Below are positions 21,745 through 31,331 of a stretch of 64,000 bases of DNA, piece after piece. Position 1 is the stretch's first letter, and the number at the start of each line of letters is the position of its first letter. The position numbers and the translations under genes were made by a program. Origin of the DNA: Limivicinus sp963617275 (GTDB taxonomy: Bacteria > Bacillota > Clostridia > Oscillospirales > Oscillospiraceae); contig CAVENX010000019.1 in assembly GCA_963617275.1 (NCBI GenBank), positions 124,001 to 188,000 on the forward strand. The letters are read 5' to 3'. Below the pieces are notes generated by a model, which was given only the letters and a program-made list of their open reading frames with translations, was not told the origin of the DNA and did not search any database.

Positions 21745-23430
21745 ATGGAAGAAATAAGCAGAAATTTTATTGACGATTTTATAGTGGAGGATCTTTCCGC
21801 GGGGCACCGCTGCGAGGGAATGAAGGTTCATACCCGTTTCCCACCAGAGCCTAACGGCTATCTCCATATTGGCCACTGCAAGGCGCTTACGATAGATTTC
21901 GGCACCGCTGAGCGGTTCGGCGGCATATGCAACCTGCGTATGGACGATACCAATCCCGCAAAGGAAGATACCGAGTTCGTCGAGGCTATTCAGGAAGATA
22001 TCCACTGGCTGGGCTTTGACTGGGGCGACAGGTTTTATTACGGCTCCGATTATTTTGAAAAGACCTATGAGTACGCGCTTGAGCTTATAAACAAGGGACT
22101 TGCCTATGTGTGTGAGCTTACACCCGAGCAGTTCAGGGAGTACCGCGGCGATATTTCGCATCCTGCGGTAAGCCCGTGGCGCGACAGACCCATTGAAGAA
22201 AGCCTTGACCTTTTCAAACGCATGAGAGCAGGTGAATTTGAGGAGGGAAAGTATACTCTCCGCGCAAAGATCGATCTTGCCAGCGGCAATTTCAATATGC
22301 GTGACCCTGTCCTTTACCGCATAAGGTATATTGAGCATCACCGCCAGGGTACAAAGTGGTGTATTTTCCCGATGTATGACTTTGCCCACCCTATTCAGGA
22401 CGCGCTCGAGGGGATCACCCATTCCCTATGCTCTCTTGAATATGAAGCGCACAGACCGCTTTACGACTGGGTCGTTTCCAATGTCTCTATCCCGTACCAC
22501 AAACCCCGCCAGATCGAGTTTGCGCGTCTTGGCATCAACTATACGGTCATGTCCAAGCGCAAGCTCAGAAAGCTCGTCGAGGAAGGACGCGTAAGCGGCT
22601 GGGACGATCCGCGTATGCCGACTCTCTGCGGCCTGAGAAGGAGAGGCTACACCGCTGCATCCATCCGCAATTTCTGCGAGAGGATAGGCGTTTCAAAGGT
22701 TGATTCGACCGTTGATTGGGCGCTGCTTGAAAGCTGCCTGAGAGACGATCTCAATGCAAACGCAAAGCGCGTTATGGCGGTTCTCAACCCGGTCAAGCTC
22801 ATTGTCACAAACTACCCCGAGGGGCAGACGGAAATGCTCGAGACGGAGAACAACCCGCTCGATGAGTCCGCCGGTACGAGGCAGATAAGCTTCTCACGGG
22901 AACTGTACATCGAGTCGGAGGATTTCATGGAGACGGCGGCGCCCAAGTACAAGCGCCTTTACCCGGGCAATGAAGTTCGCCTCAAGGGCGCATATCTTGT
23001 GACATGCACCGGCTGCAAGAAGGATGAGAACGGCAAAGTCGTTGAAGTATACTGTGAGTATGACCCCGAAAGCCGCGGCGGCAACCCTGCCGACGGACGA
23101 AAGGTCAAGGGCGCGACCATACATTGGGTGAACGTGCTTGACTGCGCCGACGCTGAGGTTCGCCTTTATGACTACCTCTTTACTGATCCCGATCCCGACG
23201 GTCCGGACAAGGATTTCCTTGATTATCTCAATCCCGACAGCCTTATCGTCCTTAAAAACTGCAAGGTCGAGGCAGGACTTGCCAAACTGCCTATGCCTGA
23301 GCACGGGAAAAATTCCGAGGGCTTCCAGTTCATGCGTCAGGGCTACTTCTGCCTTGATAACAGAGACGCCGCCCCAGGACATCTGGTCTTCAACCGTTCA
23401 GTCGCGCTTAAAGACAGCTTCAGAAAATAA
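21745..23430 (+). CDS. glnS: Glutaminyl-tRNA synthetase
   Basis: 561 residues from the ATG at 21745. HIGH motif HIGHCKAL within FPPEPNGYLHIGHCKALTIDFG, KMSKS-equivalent VMSKRKLRKLV, and the C-terminal anticodon-binding beta-barrel domains (KLIVTNYPEGQTE to the end). It charges tRNA-Gln directly, the less common route in Firmicutes, where GatCAB is frequent. A TTG-started frame extends 10 codons upstream but lacks family sequence. No T-box leader is seen. Confidence 0.96.
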   Translation: MEEISRNFIDDFIVEDLSAGHRCEGMKVHTRFPPEPNGYLHIGHCKALTIDFGTAERFGGICNLRMDDTNPAKEDTEFVEAIQEDIHWLGFDWGDRFYYGSDYFEKTYEYALELINKGLAYVCELTPEQFREYRGDISHPAVSPWRDRPIEESLDLFKRMRAGEFEEGKYTLRAKIDLASGNFNMRDPVLYRIRYIEHHRQGTKWCIFPMYDFAHPIQDALEGITHSLCSLEYEAHRPLYDWVVSNVSIPYHKPRQIEFARLGINYTVMSKRKLRKLVEEGRVSGWDDPRMPTLCGLRRRGYTAASIRNFCERIGVSKVDSTVDWALLESCLRDDLNANAKRVMAVLNPVKLIVTNYPEGQTEMLETENNPLDESAGTRQISFSRELYIESEDFMETAAPKYKRLYPGNEVRLKGAYLVTCTGCKKDENGKVVEVYCEYDPESRGGNPADGRKVKGATIHWVNVLDCADAEVRLYDYLFTDPDPDGPDKDFLDYLNPDSLIVLKNCKVEAGLAKLPMPEHGKNSEGFQFMRQGYFCLDNRDAAPGHLVFNRSVALKDSFRK

Positions 23431-23434
23431 TACG

Positions 23435-23481
23435 AAAAAACAACGTGCTTCAGAGAAATTTGCTGAAGCACGTTGTTTTTG
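23435..23481. terminator. Bidirectional terminator after glnS
   Basis: AAAAAACAACGTGCTTCAG / CTGAAGCACGTTGTTTTT, between convergent glnS and the ABC permease gene. Confidence 0.92.
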
Positions 23482-23511
23482 TGAAAGAATTTTTTGATCG
23501 TGCGGTGCAGA

Positions 23512-24342
23512 TCATTCCTTTACCGCACCGCTTGCCATGCCCTTTACAAGGTTTTTTGATACGCAGGCGGTGAAAATGATCATTGGTACCATCATCAGAA
23601 CGGCATATGCGCCAAGCTGCCCCCACATTATTCCGTCGTCGGTTTTCACCTGTGCGGCAAGCACAGGGAGAGTCGGCGATTTTGTCATTGTAAGAGCCAT
23701 TGGAATGGTAAGATCATTCCATGAAAGACTGAACGAAAAAATTGATGTGGCCGCGATTCCGGGTGCTGCCAGAGGCAGGATGATTTTGTAAAACGACTGA
23801 AATCTGGTGCATCCGTCAATCTCGGCGGCCTCCTCAAGGTTTTGCGGCAGTCCCTTGAAAAAACCCTGCAGCAGCCACGTTGAGAGGGGAATATTCAGTG
23901 CAATAAACGGCATTATGATCCCTATTTGTGAATCGTATATACCTATTTTCTGCCAAATCATGTAAAGCGGAACGACAATGGCTATGGGCGGGATCATACG
24001 CATCCCAAGAATCGCATAATTGATTGCCGTTTTGCCTCTTACATTGAGACGTGAAAGCGAATAAGCAGACAGACAGGAGATCGCAAGAGCGGCCGAAACG
24101 CTGATAAGAGTGGAAACCACAGAGTTTTTCAGGCATTTGGTAAAAGACATATATCCGTTCGAATCGGAAAAAATTGCTTTGAAATTATCAAGCGTAGGCC
24201 TGAAAAATGCCGTATTTCGCGTAATATCACTGGTGCTCTTGATTGAAAAAGAAAAGATATACAACAGCGGTGCGAGTACGATCACACACAGGAAAACTGA
24301 AATCACTGCATATACTATGCTGCTACAATATTTTTTCTTCAT
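23512..24342 (-). CDS. ABC sugar transporter permease, MalG/UgpE type
   Basis: 276 residues with six membrane segments and the EAA loop EEAAEIDGCTRFQSFYKIILPLAAPGIA facing the cytoplasm, typical of the carbohydrate uptake transporter-1 family. It is the last gene of the minus-strand cluster that begins with the solute-binding protein at 29568. The partner permease lies three genes upstream, separated by two oxidoreductase genes. No ATPase gene is present; a shared MsmX-like ATPase encoded elsewhere is likely. Confidence 0.92.
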   Translation of the reverse strand: MKKKYCSSIVYAVISVFLCVIVLAPLLYIFSFSIKSTSDITRNTAFFRPTLDNFKAIFSDSNGYMSFTKCLKNSVVSTLISVSAALAISCLSAYSLSRLNVRGKTAINYAILGMRMIPPIAIVVPLYMIWQKIGIYDSQIGIIMPFIALNIPLSTWLLQGFFKGLPQNLEEAAEIDGCTRFQSFYKIILPLAAPGIAATSIFSFSLSWNDLTIPMALTMTKSPTLPVLAAQVKTDDGIMWGQLGAYAVLMMVPMIIFTACVSKNLVKGMASGAVKE

Positions 24343-24411
24343 ATTGATCCTCCATTCGATCTCCGCGTGAGCGGTGCACCAGACGGTTTTTCATAATTAC
24401 TGTACTGCTTT

Positions 24412-25863
24412 TCATAAAGAGATCACAACGTTTCTGCTGATAAGTATATTCTGAAGCTCTTTAACAGGAATGTCCTGAACGGGGATATCTTTCTGTGCTG
24501 CCATTGCGGCTGCGGTTCCGGCCGCTTCGCCGGAAACCATGCAGACAGGCTCACCGCGGATAGAGCCGAGGGCGTCCCTGTCTACCGACATGCAGCGGCC
24601 GGAAACGAGAAGATTTTCCACGGTCTTGGGGACAATGGAGCGGTAGGGAATCTCCGTCCCGATCGGGATGGGAGCTTCCGTCCATTTTCTGCCGCCGGAT
24701 ATTTCATTCTGCGCACCGCCGCCGGTCGAATGGACGTTCATTGCTCGTCCTGTTACGCCAATGCTGTCTTCAAATCTCGCGTTTGAGAGAATATCCTCTC
24801 TGGAGAGCACATACTCACCGTCAAGTCTGCGTGATTCGCGTGTACCGAGCGCTGAAGCTGAATAAACCATATGGCAGTCTTCAAATCCCGGAACGTACTT
24901 GCGCATGAATTTCAGAATGCCCGGAAGCTGGTTCATACGGATATCCATCTCTGCTTTTGACACATCGTCGCCGTTCGTGAGGTCGATACCATAGGCCATG
25001 TCCACAAGAAGTTTGCAGGTGTTCTGAGGAAGCATGCTGGTCTGTATATCAAATATCGGTATTGCAATGTCATATTCGCAGCCGAGGGGAGGCGGATAAT
25101 CATTCTGACCGCCCGCTTTGACAAGCAGCTTTTGCAGTCCCATAAGTGAAATGGGCAGCCCATTATCATACATTTCCTGCCATTTGCCTATTCTTCCTAT
25201 ATCAAGATCGTCCGGATTTTCTTTGTAGTAATCCAGAAGTTTTTGTATATGTACATTACCAAGTACCATATAAATCGTGAGCGGCATACAGCGGTGGGTA
25301 TCATCGGTGCCCATATTGAAAGCCGCACCTGACCATTCGATAAGATCGCCGTCGGCGGAAGCGTCCACAAACGCCTTGGCGTATACATGAACTTCACCGG
25401 ATTTGTTGGCAACTTTTACAAAGTCGATTTTACCGCCGTTCATTTCAAGGCCGAACACAAAAGAATCGACAAGTATGTCAACGCCGCTTTCCAGACACAT
25501 TCTGAAGAGGAGAGGGATCATGACTTCCGGATCAAACTCAACTCTCATCGGAGGATCGTTGATATCAGTATAAGCGCCGCCTGCTTCTTTCAGACGATTG
25601 CACAGCTCCAGGGAGATTCCTTTGACGACGAGCGGAGTGTGTTTGTCGGTCATCAAATGACCGCCGGGACCGGCGGAATAATGTCCTTCGTGCACACGCA
25701 TTCCGTGAAAACCTGTAACAAGTCCGGAGGTCATCATGCCGCCCAGATAAGCCTGCTTTTCGATTATCAGTGTTTTTGCACCGCTCCTTGCGGCGGCAAG
25801 CGCAGCGCCTATTCCCGCGGGACCGCTGCCGACGACAGCTACATCATAGTATTTTCTGACCAT
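24412..25863 (-). CDS. FAD-dependent oxidoreductase (PF12831-type), copy 1
   Basis: 483 residues from the ATG at 25861-25863 (GGAGGAACTACT ahead). N-terminal dinucleotide-binding motif VVGSGPAGIGAALAAARSGAKTLIIEK; later FVDASADGDLIEWSG and the C-terminal LLVSGRCMSVDRDALGSIRGEPVCMVSGEAAGTAAA, characteristic of the FAD_oxidored family found next to sugar ABC transporters. The substrate is unknown, presumably the imported compound. Closely similar to the next gene along its whole length, indicating tandem duplication. Confidence 0.88.
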   Translation of the reverse strand: MVRKYYDVAVVGSGPAGIGAALAAARSGAKTLIIEKQAYLGGMMTSGLVTGFHGMRVHEGHYSAGPGGHLMTDKHTPLVVKGISLELCNRLKEAGGAYTDINDPPMRVEFDPEVMIPLLFRMCLESGVDILVDSFVFGLEMNGGKIDFVKVANKSGEVHVYAKAFVDASADGDLIEWSGAAFNMGTDDTHRCMPLTIYMVLGNVHIQKLLDYYKENPDDLDIGRIGKWQEMYDNGLPISLMGLQKLLVKAGGQNDYPPPLGCEYDIAIPIFDIQTSMLPQNTCKLLVDMAYGIDLTNGDDVSKAEMDIRMNQLPGILKFMRKYVPGFEDCHMVYSASALGTRESRRLDGEYVLSREDILSNARFEDSIGVTGRAMNVHSTGGGAQNEISGGRKWTEAPIPIGTEIPYRSIVPKTVENLLVSGRCMSVDRDALGSIRGEPVCMVSGEAAGTAAAMAAQKDIPVQDIPVKELQNILISRNVVISL

Positions 25864-25876
25864 AGTAGTTCCTCCC

Positions 25877-27334
25877 TTATTTTGCATGGATAATTACATT
25901 TCTTTTGAGCAGTGTTCCTTGAAGCTCACTGATCGGGACAGCCTGCACGGAAATGTCTTCTTTTGCGGCGATAGCGGCTGCCGCACCGGCAGCCTCGCCG
26001 GTGACCATGCAGACCGGTTCTCCTCTTATGGACCCCAGAGCGTCTCTGTCAACGGACATGCATCTGCCGCAGACGAGAAGATTCCGAACCGTTTTCGGCA
26101 GGAGAGAACGATATGGAATATCGGTGCCGATCGGATTGGGAGCTTCCGTCCATTTTCTCCCGCCCGAAATTTCGTTTTCGGCGCCGCCGCCAGTCGAATG
26201 GACGTTCATTGCGCGGCCAGTTCTGCCGATGCTGTCATCAAAACGTGCGTTGGTAAGTATGTCGTCCTTTGTCAGGACGTATTCACCGTCAAGCCTTCTG
26301 GACTCTCTTGTTCCGAGCAGGGGGGCGGTATAGATAACGTAGCAGTTTTCAAAACCGGGAACATATTTACGCATAAACTTCAGAATACCCGGAAGCTGGT
26401 TCATACGTATGTCTATCTCGGCACGCGTTACATCATCGCCGTCGGTTATATCTATTCCGTATGCCATATCGGCCAGCAGTTTGCAGCAGCCATCCGGCAG
26501 CAGGCTTGTCTGAATATCAAATATAGGTATGGCGACGTCGCCTTCACATCCCAACTGACGCGGATACTCTCCGGCTTTTCCGGCTTTCAGCAGAAGCTTA
26601 TGGATACCGAGAAGGGAGATGGGCTTGCCTTCATTGAAAAGCCTCTGCCATACTTCGACCCGCCCCGTTTCGAGATCTTCCGGATTACACTTTAAATAAT
26701 CCAGCACTTTTTGAAGATCGACATTGCCGAGCACCATATAAATTGTCAGCGGCATACAGCGGTGTGTGTCGTCTGTACCCATTTTAAAAGCGGAACCTGA
26801 CCATTTGATAAGATCGCCGTCAGCGGAAGCATCGACGAAGGTGTCGGCATAGATGTGGATCTCGCCGGATTTGTTTGCGGCCTTGATGTATTTTATCTTG
26901 TCACCATCCATTTCCAGACCGTAAACAAATGTATCGACAAGTACGTCAACTCCGCTCTCTTCACACATTTTGAAAAGAAGTGTGATCATTGCCTCAGGGT
27001 CAAATTCAACACGCATGGGCGGATTATCCTTTTCCGTAAATGCTGCATCCATTTCAAGGAGACGGTTGCAAATTTCCAGAGGAATCCCACCAACGACGAG
27101 CGGCGTATGTTTGTCGGTCATAAGATGGGCGCCCTCTCCGCGCTCGTAGTGCTTGTGGTGGATACGCATCCCATGAAAGCCTGTGACAAGCCCGGCAGTC
27201 ATCATTCCGCCGAGATAGGACTGCTTTTCAACAAGCAGCGTTTTCACGCCGGAACGCCCGGCGGCAAGGGCGGCTCCGATCCCGGCAGGTCCGCTTCCGA
27301 CAACTACCACATCATAATTTTTTTCGGTTATCAT
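25877..27334 (-). CDS. FAD-dependent oxidoreductase (PF12831-type), copy 2
   Basis: 485 residues from the ATG at 27332-27334 with a GAGGA site. Same motifs as its paralogue (VVGSGPAGIGAALAAGRSG, FVDASADGDLIKWSG, LLVCGRCMSVDRDALGSIRGEPVCMVTGEAAGAAAA). The two proteins align almost without gaps and are clearly the product of a tandem duplication; divergence is spread evenly, so both appear functional. Starts 11 bp after the upstream permease gene ends, so co-transcribed. Confidence 0.88.
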   Translation of the reverse strand: MITEKNYDVVVVGSGPAGIGAALAAGRSGVKTLLVEKQSYLGGMMTAGLVTGFHGMRIHHKHYERGEGAHLMTDKHTPLVVGGIPLEICNRLLEMDAAFTEKDNPPMRVEFDPEAMITLLFKMCEESGVDVLVDTFVYGLEMDGDKIKYIKAANKSGEIHIYADTFVDASADGDLIKWSGSAFKMGTDDTHRCMPLTIYMVLGNVDLQKVLDYLKCNPEDLETGRVEVWQRLFNEGKPISLLGIHKLLLKAGKAGEYPRQLGCEGDVAIPIFDIQTSLLPDGCCKLLADMAYGIDITDGDDVTRAEIDIRMNQLPGILKFMRKYVPGFENCYVIYTAPLLGTRESRRLDGEYVLTKDDILTNARFDDSIGRTGRAMNVHSTGGGAENEISGGRKWTEAPNPIGTDIPYRSLLPKTVRNLLVCGRCMSVDRDALGSIRGEPVCMVTGEAAGAAAAIAAKEDISVQAVPISELQGTLLKRNVIIHAK

Positions 27335-27345
27335 ATGTCTTTTCC

Positions 27346-28230
27346 TCAATTTTCGCCTTTCATAGTGATTTTTGTATATAAAATGCTGAACACAAATGTG
27401 ACCGCTATCAGTATCCAGGAAAGGGCGGAAGCATATCCGACGTGGTATTTTCCGAATGCTTCCTGATACAGCTCAAGCGAATAGAACCATGTATAATTAG
27501 CGGGGCCTCCGCCTGTAAGAACATAGGTGATAGAAAAGTTTCTCAAGGCGAATGTTGTGCGGAATATAAGAGCTACCAGCAGCACTGGCTTGATCATTGG
27601 AATAGTTACATGGAATGTTCTCTGCAGTGAATTTGCGCCGTCAATTTTTGAAGCTTCCAAAACGTCAAGAGGGACGCTCTGCAAGCCTGCAAGGACGTTC
27701 AGCACGACAAAGGAGGTGTTGACCCACACATCCACAAGCATAACGGCGTAAAATGCCCAATCTTTTCCTAACCAAACTTGCTTTGCCTGAGGACCGAACA
27801 TAAAAGCAAGAATCCTGTTGACTGCGCCTCTGTCATAGTTCAGCAAAAACTTCCAGCAGATGGATACAATCGTCGGGGAAAGCATCATCGGCATCAGAAC
27901 AATAACCCTTACTATTTTGTTGCCCTTGAAATCTATGTTCAGGAAGGATGCGATGATAAACCCCAGGAGCATTTCAAAAGCAACGGAAACGGCGGCATAT
28001 TTCAGTGTGAGCCAGATAGAGTGCCATGTATCGGAATCGGAGAAAATTTTACTGTAATTTTTTAATCCTACCCACTTAATGCTTTGCGGGACAAGATTCC
28101 ATTTCATAAAACTCGCTGTAAAGCTGAAAAAAAGCGGAAAAACAAGCACGACTCCTATAAGGATAAACGCCGGCCAAATATAACGCATAGCGTATCTGCT
28201 TTCCAAGGCGAGTTTGTGTTTTCTTTGCAT
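27346..28230 (-). CDS. ABC sugar transporter permease, MalF/UgpA type
   Basis: 294 residues with six membrane segments and the EAA motif DVLEASKIDGANSLQRTFHVTIPMIKPVLL. N-terminal region LESRYAMRYIWPAFILIGVVLVFPLFFSF is typical. Second gene of the cluster after the binding protein. Works as a heterodimer with the MalG-type permease at 23512-24342. Confidence 0.92.
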   Translation of the reverse strand: MQRKHKLALESRYAMRYIWPAFILIGVVLVFPLFFSFTASFMKWNLVPQSIKWVGLKNYSKIFSDSDTWHSIWLTLKYAAVSVAFEMLLGFIIASFLNIDFKGNKIVRVIVLMPMMLSPTIVSICWKFLLNYDRGAVNRILAFMFGPQAKQVWLGKDWAFYAVMLVDVWVNTSFVVLNVLAGLQSVPLDVLEASKIDGANSLQRTFHVTIPMIKPVLLVALIFRTTFALRNFSITYVLTGGGPANYTWFYSLELYQEAFGKYHVGYASALSWILIAVTFVFSILYTKITMKGEN

Positions 28231-28317
28231 ATAAATACCCTCTTCGACTGAACATCAGGAACGTATTAAAGGGAGGGAGCAGGCGTCTGCGCCGGATCCC
28301 TCCGGACGGACTAATGG

Positions 28318-29568
28318 TTATTCGTAATCTTCAAGGAGCTCCATGCACTTTTCTTCGCACTCAGCCAAAGCATCCTCTATGCTCATATCGCCGAGACAGG
28401 CGAGCTTGATGTAGAGGGCGAGCTGCTCTTCAACATCGGAAAAGAACACTTCCTGCGGACGGGCTACGGATACCTCAAGGGCGCTGTTCATGTTGACGGC
28501 TTCCGGAACAACGGCAAGATACTCTTCGTTTTCGTAAATGGAAGCTATTGTGGGTGAGTTTGAATTGCTGATCGCAAGATTGAGCTGTTCTTCGGGAGAG
28601 CCGATAAATCTTACGAACTCGAGACATGCGTCATAATTGGAAGTATATTTGCTTATACCGACAGCCCAGCCGTCAACACAGGCAACGCCTTCGTTATTAC
28701 CGCCGCGCGGGAGAAGAGGAAGAACCGCAAACTGCCCTGAATACTCACCGTCGGAAGCATTTACCGACGGGTAATGGCTTGTCCAGAGAAGCCCCATTGA
28801 TGCAAGCCCGGTTTTCATCGCGTCGATCTGGTCGTTGAATGAATAAGTAAGGATATCGGGCGGGCAGCAGTCGGTTACAATTTTTTTGAACATTTCGGTT
28901 GCGGCAATACCCGCTTCACTGTTGAATGAAAAACCGTCGTGGTTCTCGTTCATGATGCTTCCGCCATAGCAGATCAAAAATTCGTACCAGGATTTTACAA
29001 CGTTGCTGGGTTCTACCATGCCCATTGTCCAGCCGTATTTACCGTCGGCGGTCATTTTATGCGCGGCCTCGTAGAGATCGTCCCATGTCTGAATATCTGC
29101 CGGCTCTATTCTGAGAGAATTAAAAACGTCTTTACGGTAGACTACTACATCGCCGCCCATACGCACGGGGATGCCGACTACTTTGCCGTCTGACTCAAAA
29201 GTTTCAAGCATGCCGGGAATAAATTCGCCGAGGAATTCATCTCCAAGATCATTTTTGAGATCGAAGAGATAATCTTGGAACATGGGCACCCAAGGATCGT
29301 TGAGCGCAACAATGTCAATGTCGCTGCTTCCATGGGAAAGGCTGAGAACCTGCTTTTCGTAGACTTCGTCAATAGAGAAAAGAAGGACTTCCGTCTCAAT
29401 TCCGGTTGCCTGTGTGAATCTTTCGGCAGCAGCTTGTATTGCTTTTCCGGAACCGCCGGCAGAAAAAAGCATTGTAATTTTTTCACCGGAAGCGTCTGCT
29501 GCCGCACTTACCGGCAGACAGGATATGATCATGATCAACGCTGTCATGATTGCAAGGAATTTTTTCAT
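28318..29568 (-). CDS. Extracellular solute-binding protein of a carbohydrate ABC transporter
   Basis: 416 residues from the ATG at 29566-29568 (GGAGGTTACT ahead). Signal peptide MKKFLAIMTALIMIISCLPVSAAA, without the following lipidation context being certain (a Cys lies at position 17). The mature part has family-1 binding protein features (ITMLFSAGGSGKAIQAAAER, DIVALNDPWVP, GIPVRMGGDVVVYRKDVFN, WTMGMVEPS). It captures the substrate outside the cell. First gene of the five-gene cluster; probably controlled by the divergent AraC regulator. Confidence 0.9.
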   Translation of the reverse strand: MKKFLAIMTALIMIISCLPVSAAADASGEKITMLFSAGGSGKAIQAAAERFTQATGIETEVLLFSIDEVYEKQVLSLSHGSSDIDIVALNDPWVPMFQDYLFDLKNDLGDEFLGEFIPGMLETFESDGKVVGIPVRMGGDVVVYRKDVFNSLRIEPADIQTWDDLYEAAHKMTADGKYGWTMGMVEPSNVVKSWYEFLICYGGSIMNENHDGFSFNSEAGIAATEMFKKIVTDCCPPDILTYSFNDQIDAMKTGLASMGLLWTSHYPSVNASDGEYSGQFAVLPLLPRGGNNEGVACVDGWAVGISKYTSNYDACLEFVRFIGSPEEQLNLAISNSNSPTIASIYENEEYLAVVPEAVNMNSALEVSVARPQEVFFSDVEEQLALYIKLACLGDMSIEDALAECEEKCMELLEDYE

Positions 29569-29960
29569 AGTAACCTCCATCTGTTTATTTTCGTCTTTGG
29601 ACATTTTTTTAATATCACTTTTTGAAAATATATGTGTAACACATTGTGATACGTGAGCAGCGCTTTATGTAATATATTCTGACATAAATGAATGCATAAT
29701 ATAGGACATCTATAATGCCTGTGCATTTTGCTTTGCATTTTTTGAAACAATATAATGCTGTTTTTTGCATAACGGATAAAATAAAATGATTATTTGGCAC
29801 GTTTAATTGCCGAACATCGGATACGGCTTATATAAATTATACAAAAATGGCTGTAACATTTGCTGTTGTTGCCTTTGCGCTTTTATTATCTGAAGTGCTG
29901 TGTTAAAATATTTTCGGATGCGGTTTGAAAAATAAGCGAATATTTTGCCGAAAAAAAGAT
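29569..29960. other. AT-rich divergent promoter region between the binding-protein gene and the AraC gene
   Basis: About 390 bp, strongly AT-rich, with no gene. It must hold promoters for both directions. GCATTTTG/GCATTTTTTG and TGCATAA motifs recur (29686-29770) and could be regulator sites; no exact operator pair was established. Confidence 0.45.
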
Positions 29961-30875
29961 ATGTCGGAGATTATGATTATGTCATTTGACTTATCGAATT
30001 GGATAACAATTGCATCGTGCTGCAGCAGAAGATGGCCTACTTGGGAACTTCCCCTGCATACACATGACGGATACGATCTGTTTTTTGTTTGCAGCGGTCA
30101 TACAAAAATGCGCCTCAAGGACGGTCAAATACTTGATATGAATCCCAATTCATATATTTTGCTGAATGGCGTTATTCCGCACAGGCTCCTTGTTCACCCT
30201 CAGGATAACTGCCATATGATCATGTGCAAGCTGAAGCAGTGTGACGGGAAAGAGAGGTGTTTCAATTATGACGCGTTGGAGCGCATCTGTCCGGGCATAA
30301 GCGATATGTTCAACGGAGAGATAATGCTGGTTCAGGGCGAAGATAAGAGCGGGCTGCTTTTTTCACAGCTGTCAGTTCTTGTCTCATATGTCAGTTCCGC
30401 GATATCCTCAAATTATAAAATACCGATTGGGATAATTGATTTGCAGCTGGCTGCCGCGCTTATAAAAATCTTTACTTCAAGGATTCATGTAAATGATACG
30501 CATAATTTGAGCACGTCAAATTATGTAGAAAAAGCAATATACTATATTACTTCCAATTTTGCGAACGACATCTCGGTTGGCAGTATTGCCGCGGCCTGCG
30601 GGATAAGCGACTCATATCTGCAAAGATTGTTTATGAAAAGCAAGGGGGAGACATTGACTTCCTATATTTTGAACCTGAGGATCGAATCGGCCAAGCGGCT
30701 GCTTGAAAATACGTCATACAGCATGATAGAAATAGCCATAGACACCGGGTTCTCAAATCGGCAGCATTTTACCAGATGTTTCAAAGCAATAACGGGAATG
30801 ACGCCGGGAAAATACCGAGAGGCAAATGCAAAAAACAATATAAGGTCTGTTTTTTCCTCTGATAAACCGGAATAA
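29961..30875 (+). CDS. AraC family transcriptional regulator
   Basis: About 304 residues. N-terminal cupin-like sensing domain (WELPLHTHDGYDLFFVCSGHTKMRL) and C-terminal double helix-turn-helix (DISVGSIAAACGISDSYLQRLF, then SYSMIEIAIDTGFSNRQHFTRCFKAITGMTPGKYR). Divergent to the ABC/oxidoreductase cluster, whose expression it probably controls in response to the imported compound. An upstream TTG would add 12 residues; the ATG at 29961 is preferred, though another ATG lies five codons later. Confidence 0.92.
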   Translation: MSEIMIMSFDLSNWITIASCCSRRWPTWELPLHTHDGYDLFFVCSGHTKMRLKDGQILDMNPNSYILLNGVIPHRLLVHPQDNCHMIMCKLKQCDGKERCFNYDALERICPGISDMFNGEIMLVQGEDKSGLLFSQLSVLVSYVSSAISSNYKIPIGIIDLQLAAALIKIFTSRIHVNDTHNLSTSNYVEKAIYYITSNFANDISVGSIAAACGISDSYLQRLFMKSKGETLTSYILNLRIESAKRLLENTSYSMIEIAIDTGFSNRQHFTRCFKAITGMTPGKYREANAKNNIRSVFSSDKPE

Positions 30876-30912
30876 CAGGGACTTGCGCAGCTGCCGTGGT
30901 ACAGAAAATAAT

Positions 30913-30959
30913 AAAAAAATTACGGAGTGCATCAGAAATGATGCACTCCGTAATTTTTT
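30913..30959. terminator. Bidirectional terminator
   Basis: AAAAAATTACGGAGTGCATC / GATGCACTCCGTAATTTTTT between convergent AraC and thioredoxin genes. Confidence 0.92.
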
Positions 30960-30966
30960 GGGGCTT

Positions 30967-31278
30967 TTACTCGAGATAAGGAATTATCTGTTCTTTGGGG
31001 CGGAAGCCGACGAGAGTCTGATAAACCTCTCCGTTTTTGAAGAAGAGAAGCGCCGGGATGCTCATGACTCTGAACTTCCTTGCAAGTGCGGGCTGCTCGT
31101 CAACATCGACTTTTCCGACCTTGACTTTACCGGCATATTCTTCCGCTATCTCTTCAATGACCGGCGAAAGAGCGCCGCAGGGACCGCACCAGGTCGCAAA
31201 AAAGTCAACCAACACGGGAATGTCCGATTTGATCACTTCTTCTTCAAAATTTTCGCTTGTGATTATGATTTCACTCAT
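30967..31278 (-). CDS. trxA: Thioredoxin
   Basis: 103 residues with active site FFATWCGPCGALSPV and the cis-Pro region RVMSIPALLFFKNGE. A cytoplasmic disulfide reductase. It lies 53 bp downstream of the YbaK-like gene on the same strand. No thioredoxin reductase is in the window. Confidence 0.95.
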   Translation of the reverse strand: MSEIIITSENFEEEVIKSDIPVLVDFFATWCGPCGALSPVIEEIAEEYAGKVKVGKVDVDEQPALARKFRVMSIPALLFFKNGEVYQTLVGFRPKEQIIPYLE

Positions 31279-31331
31279 TTTTTACCTCTTTTCTGCCGGT
31301 TATACGGCATGTCTGATCGTATTTGAAAAAT

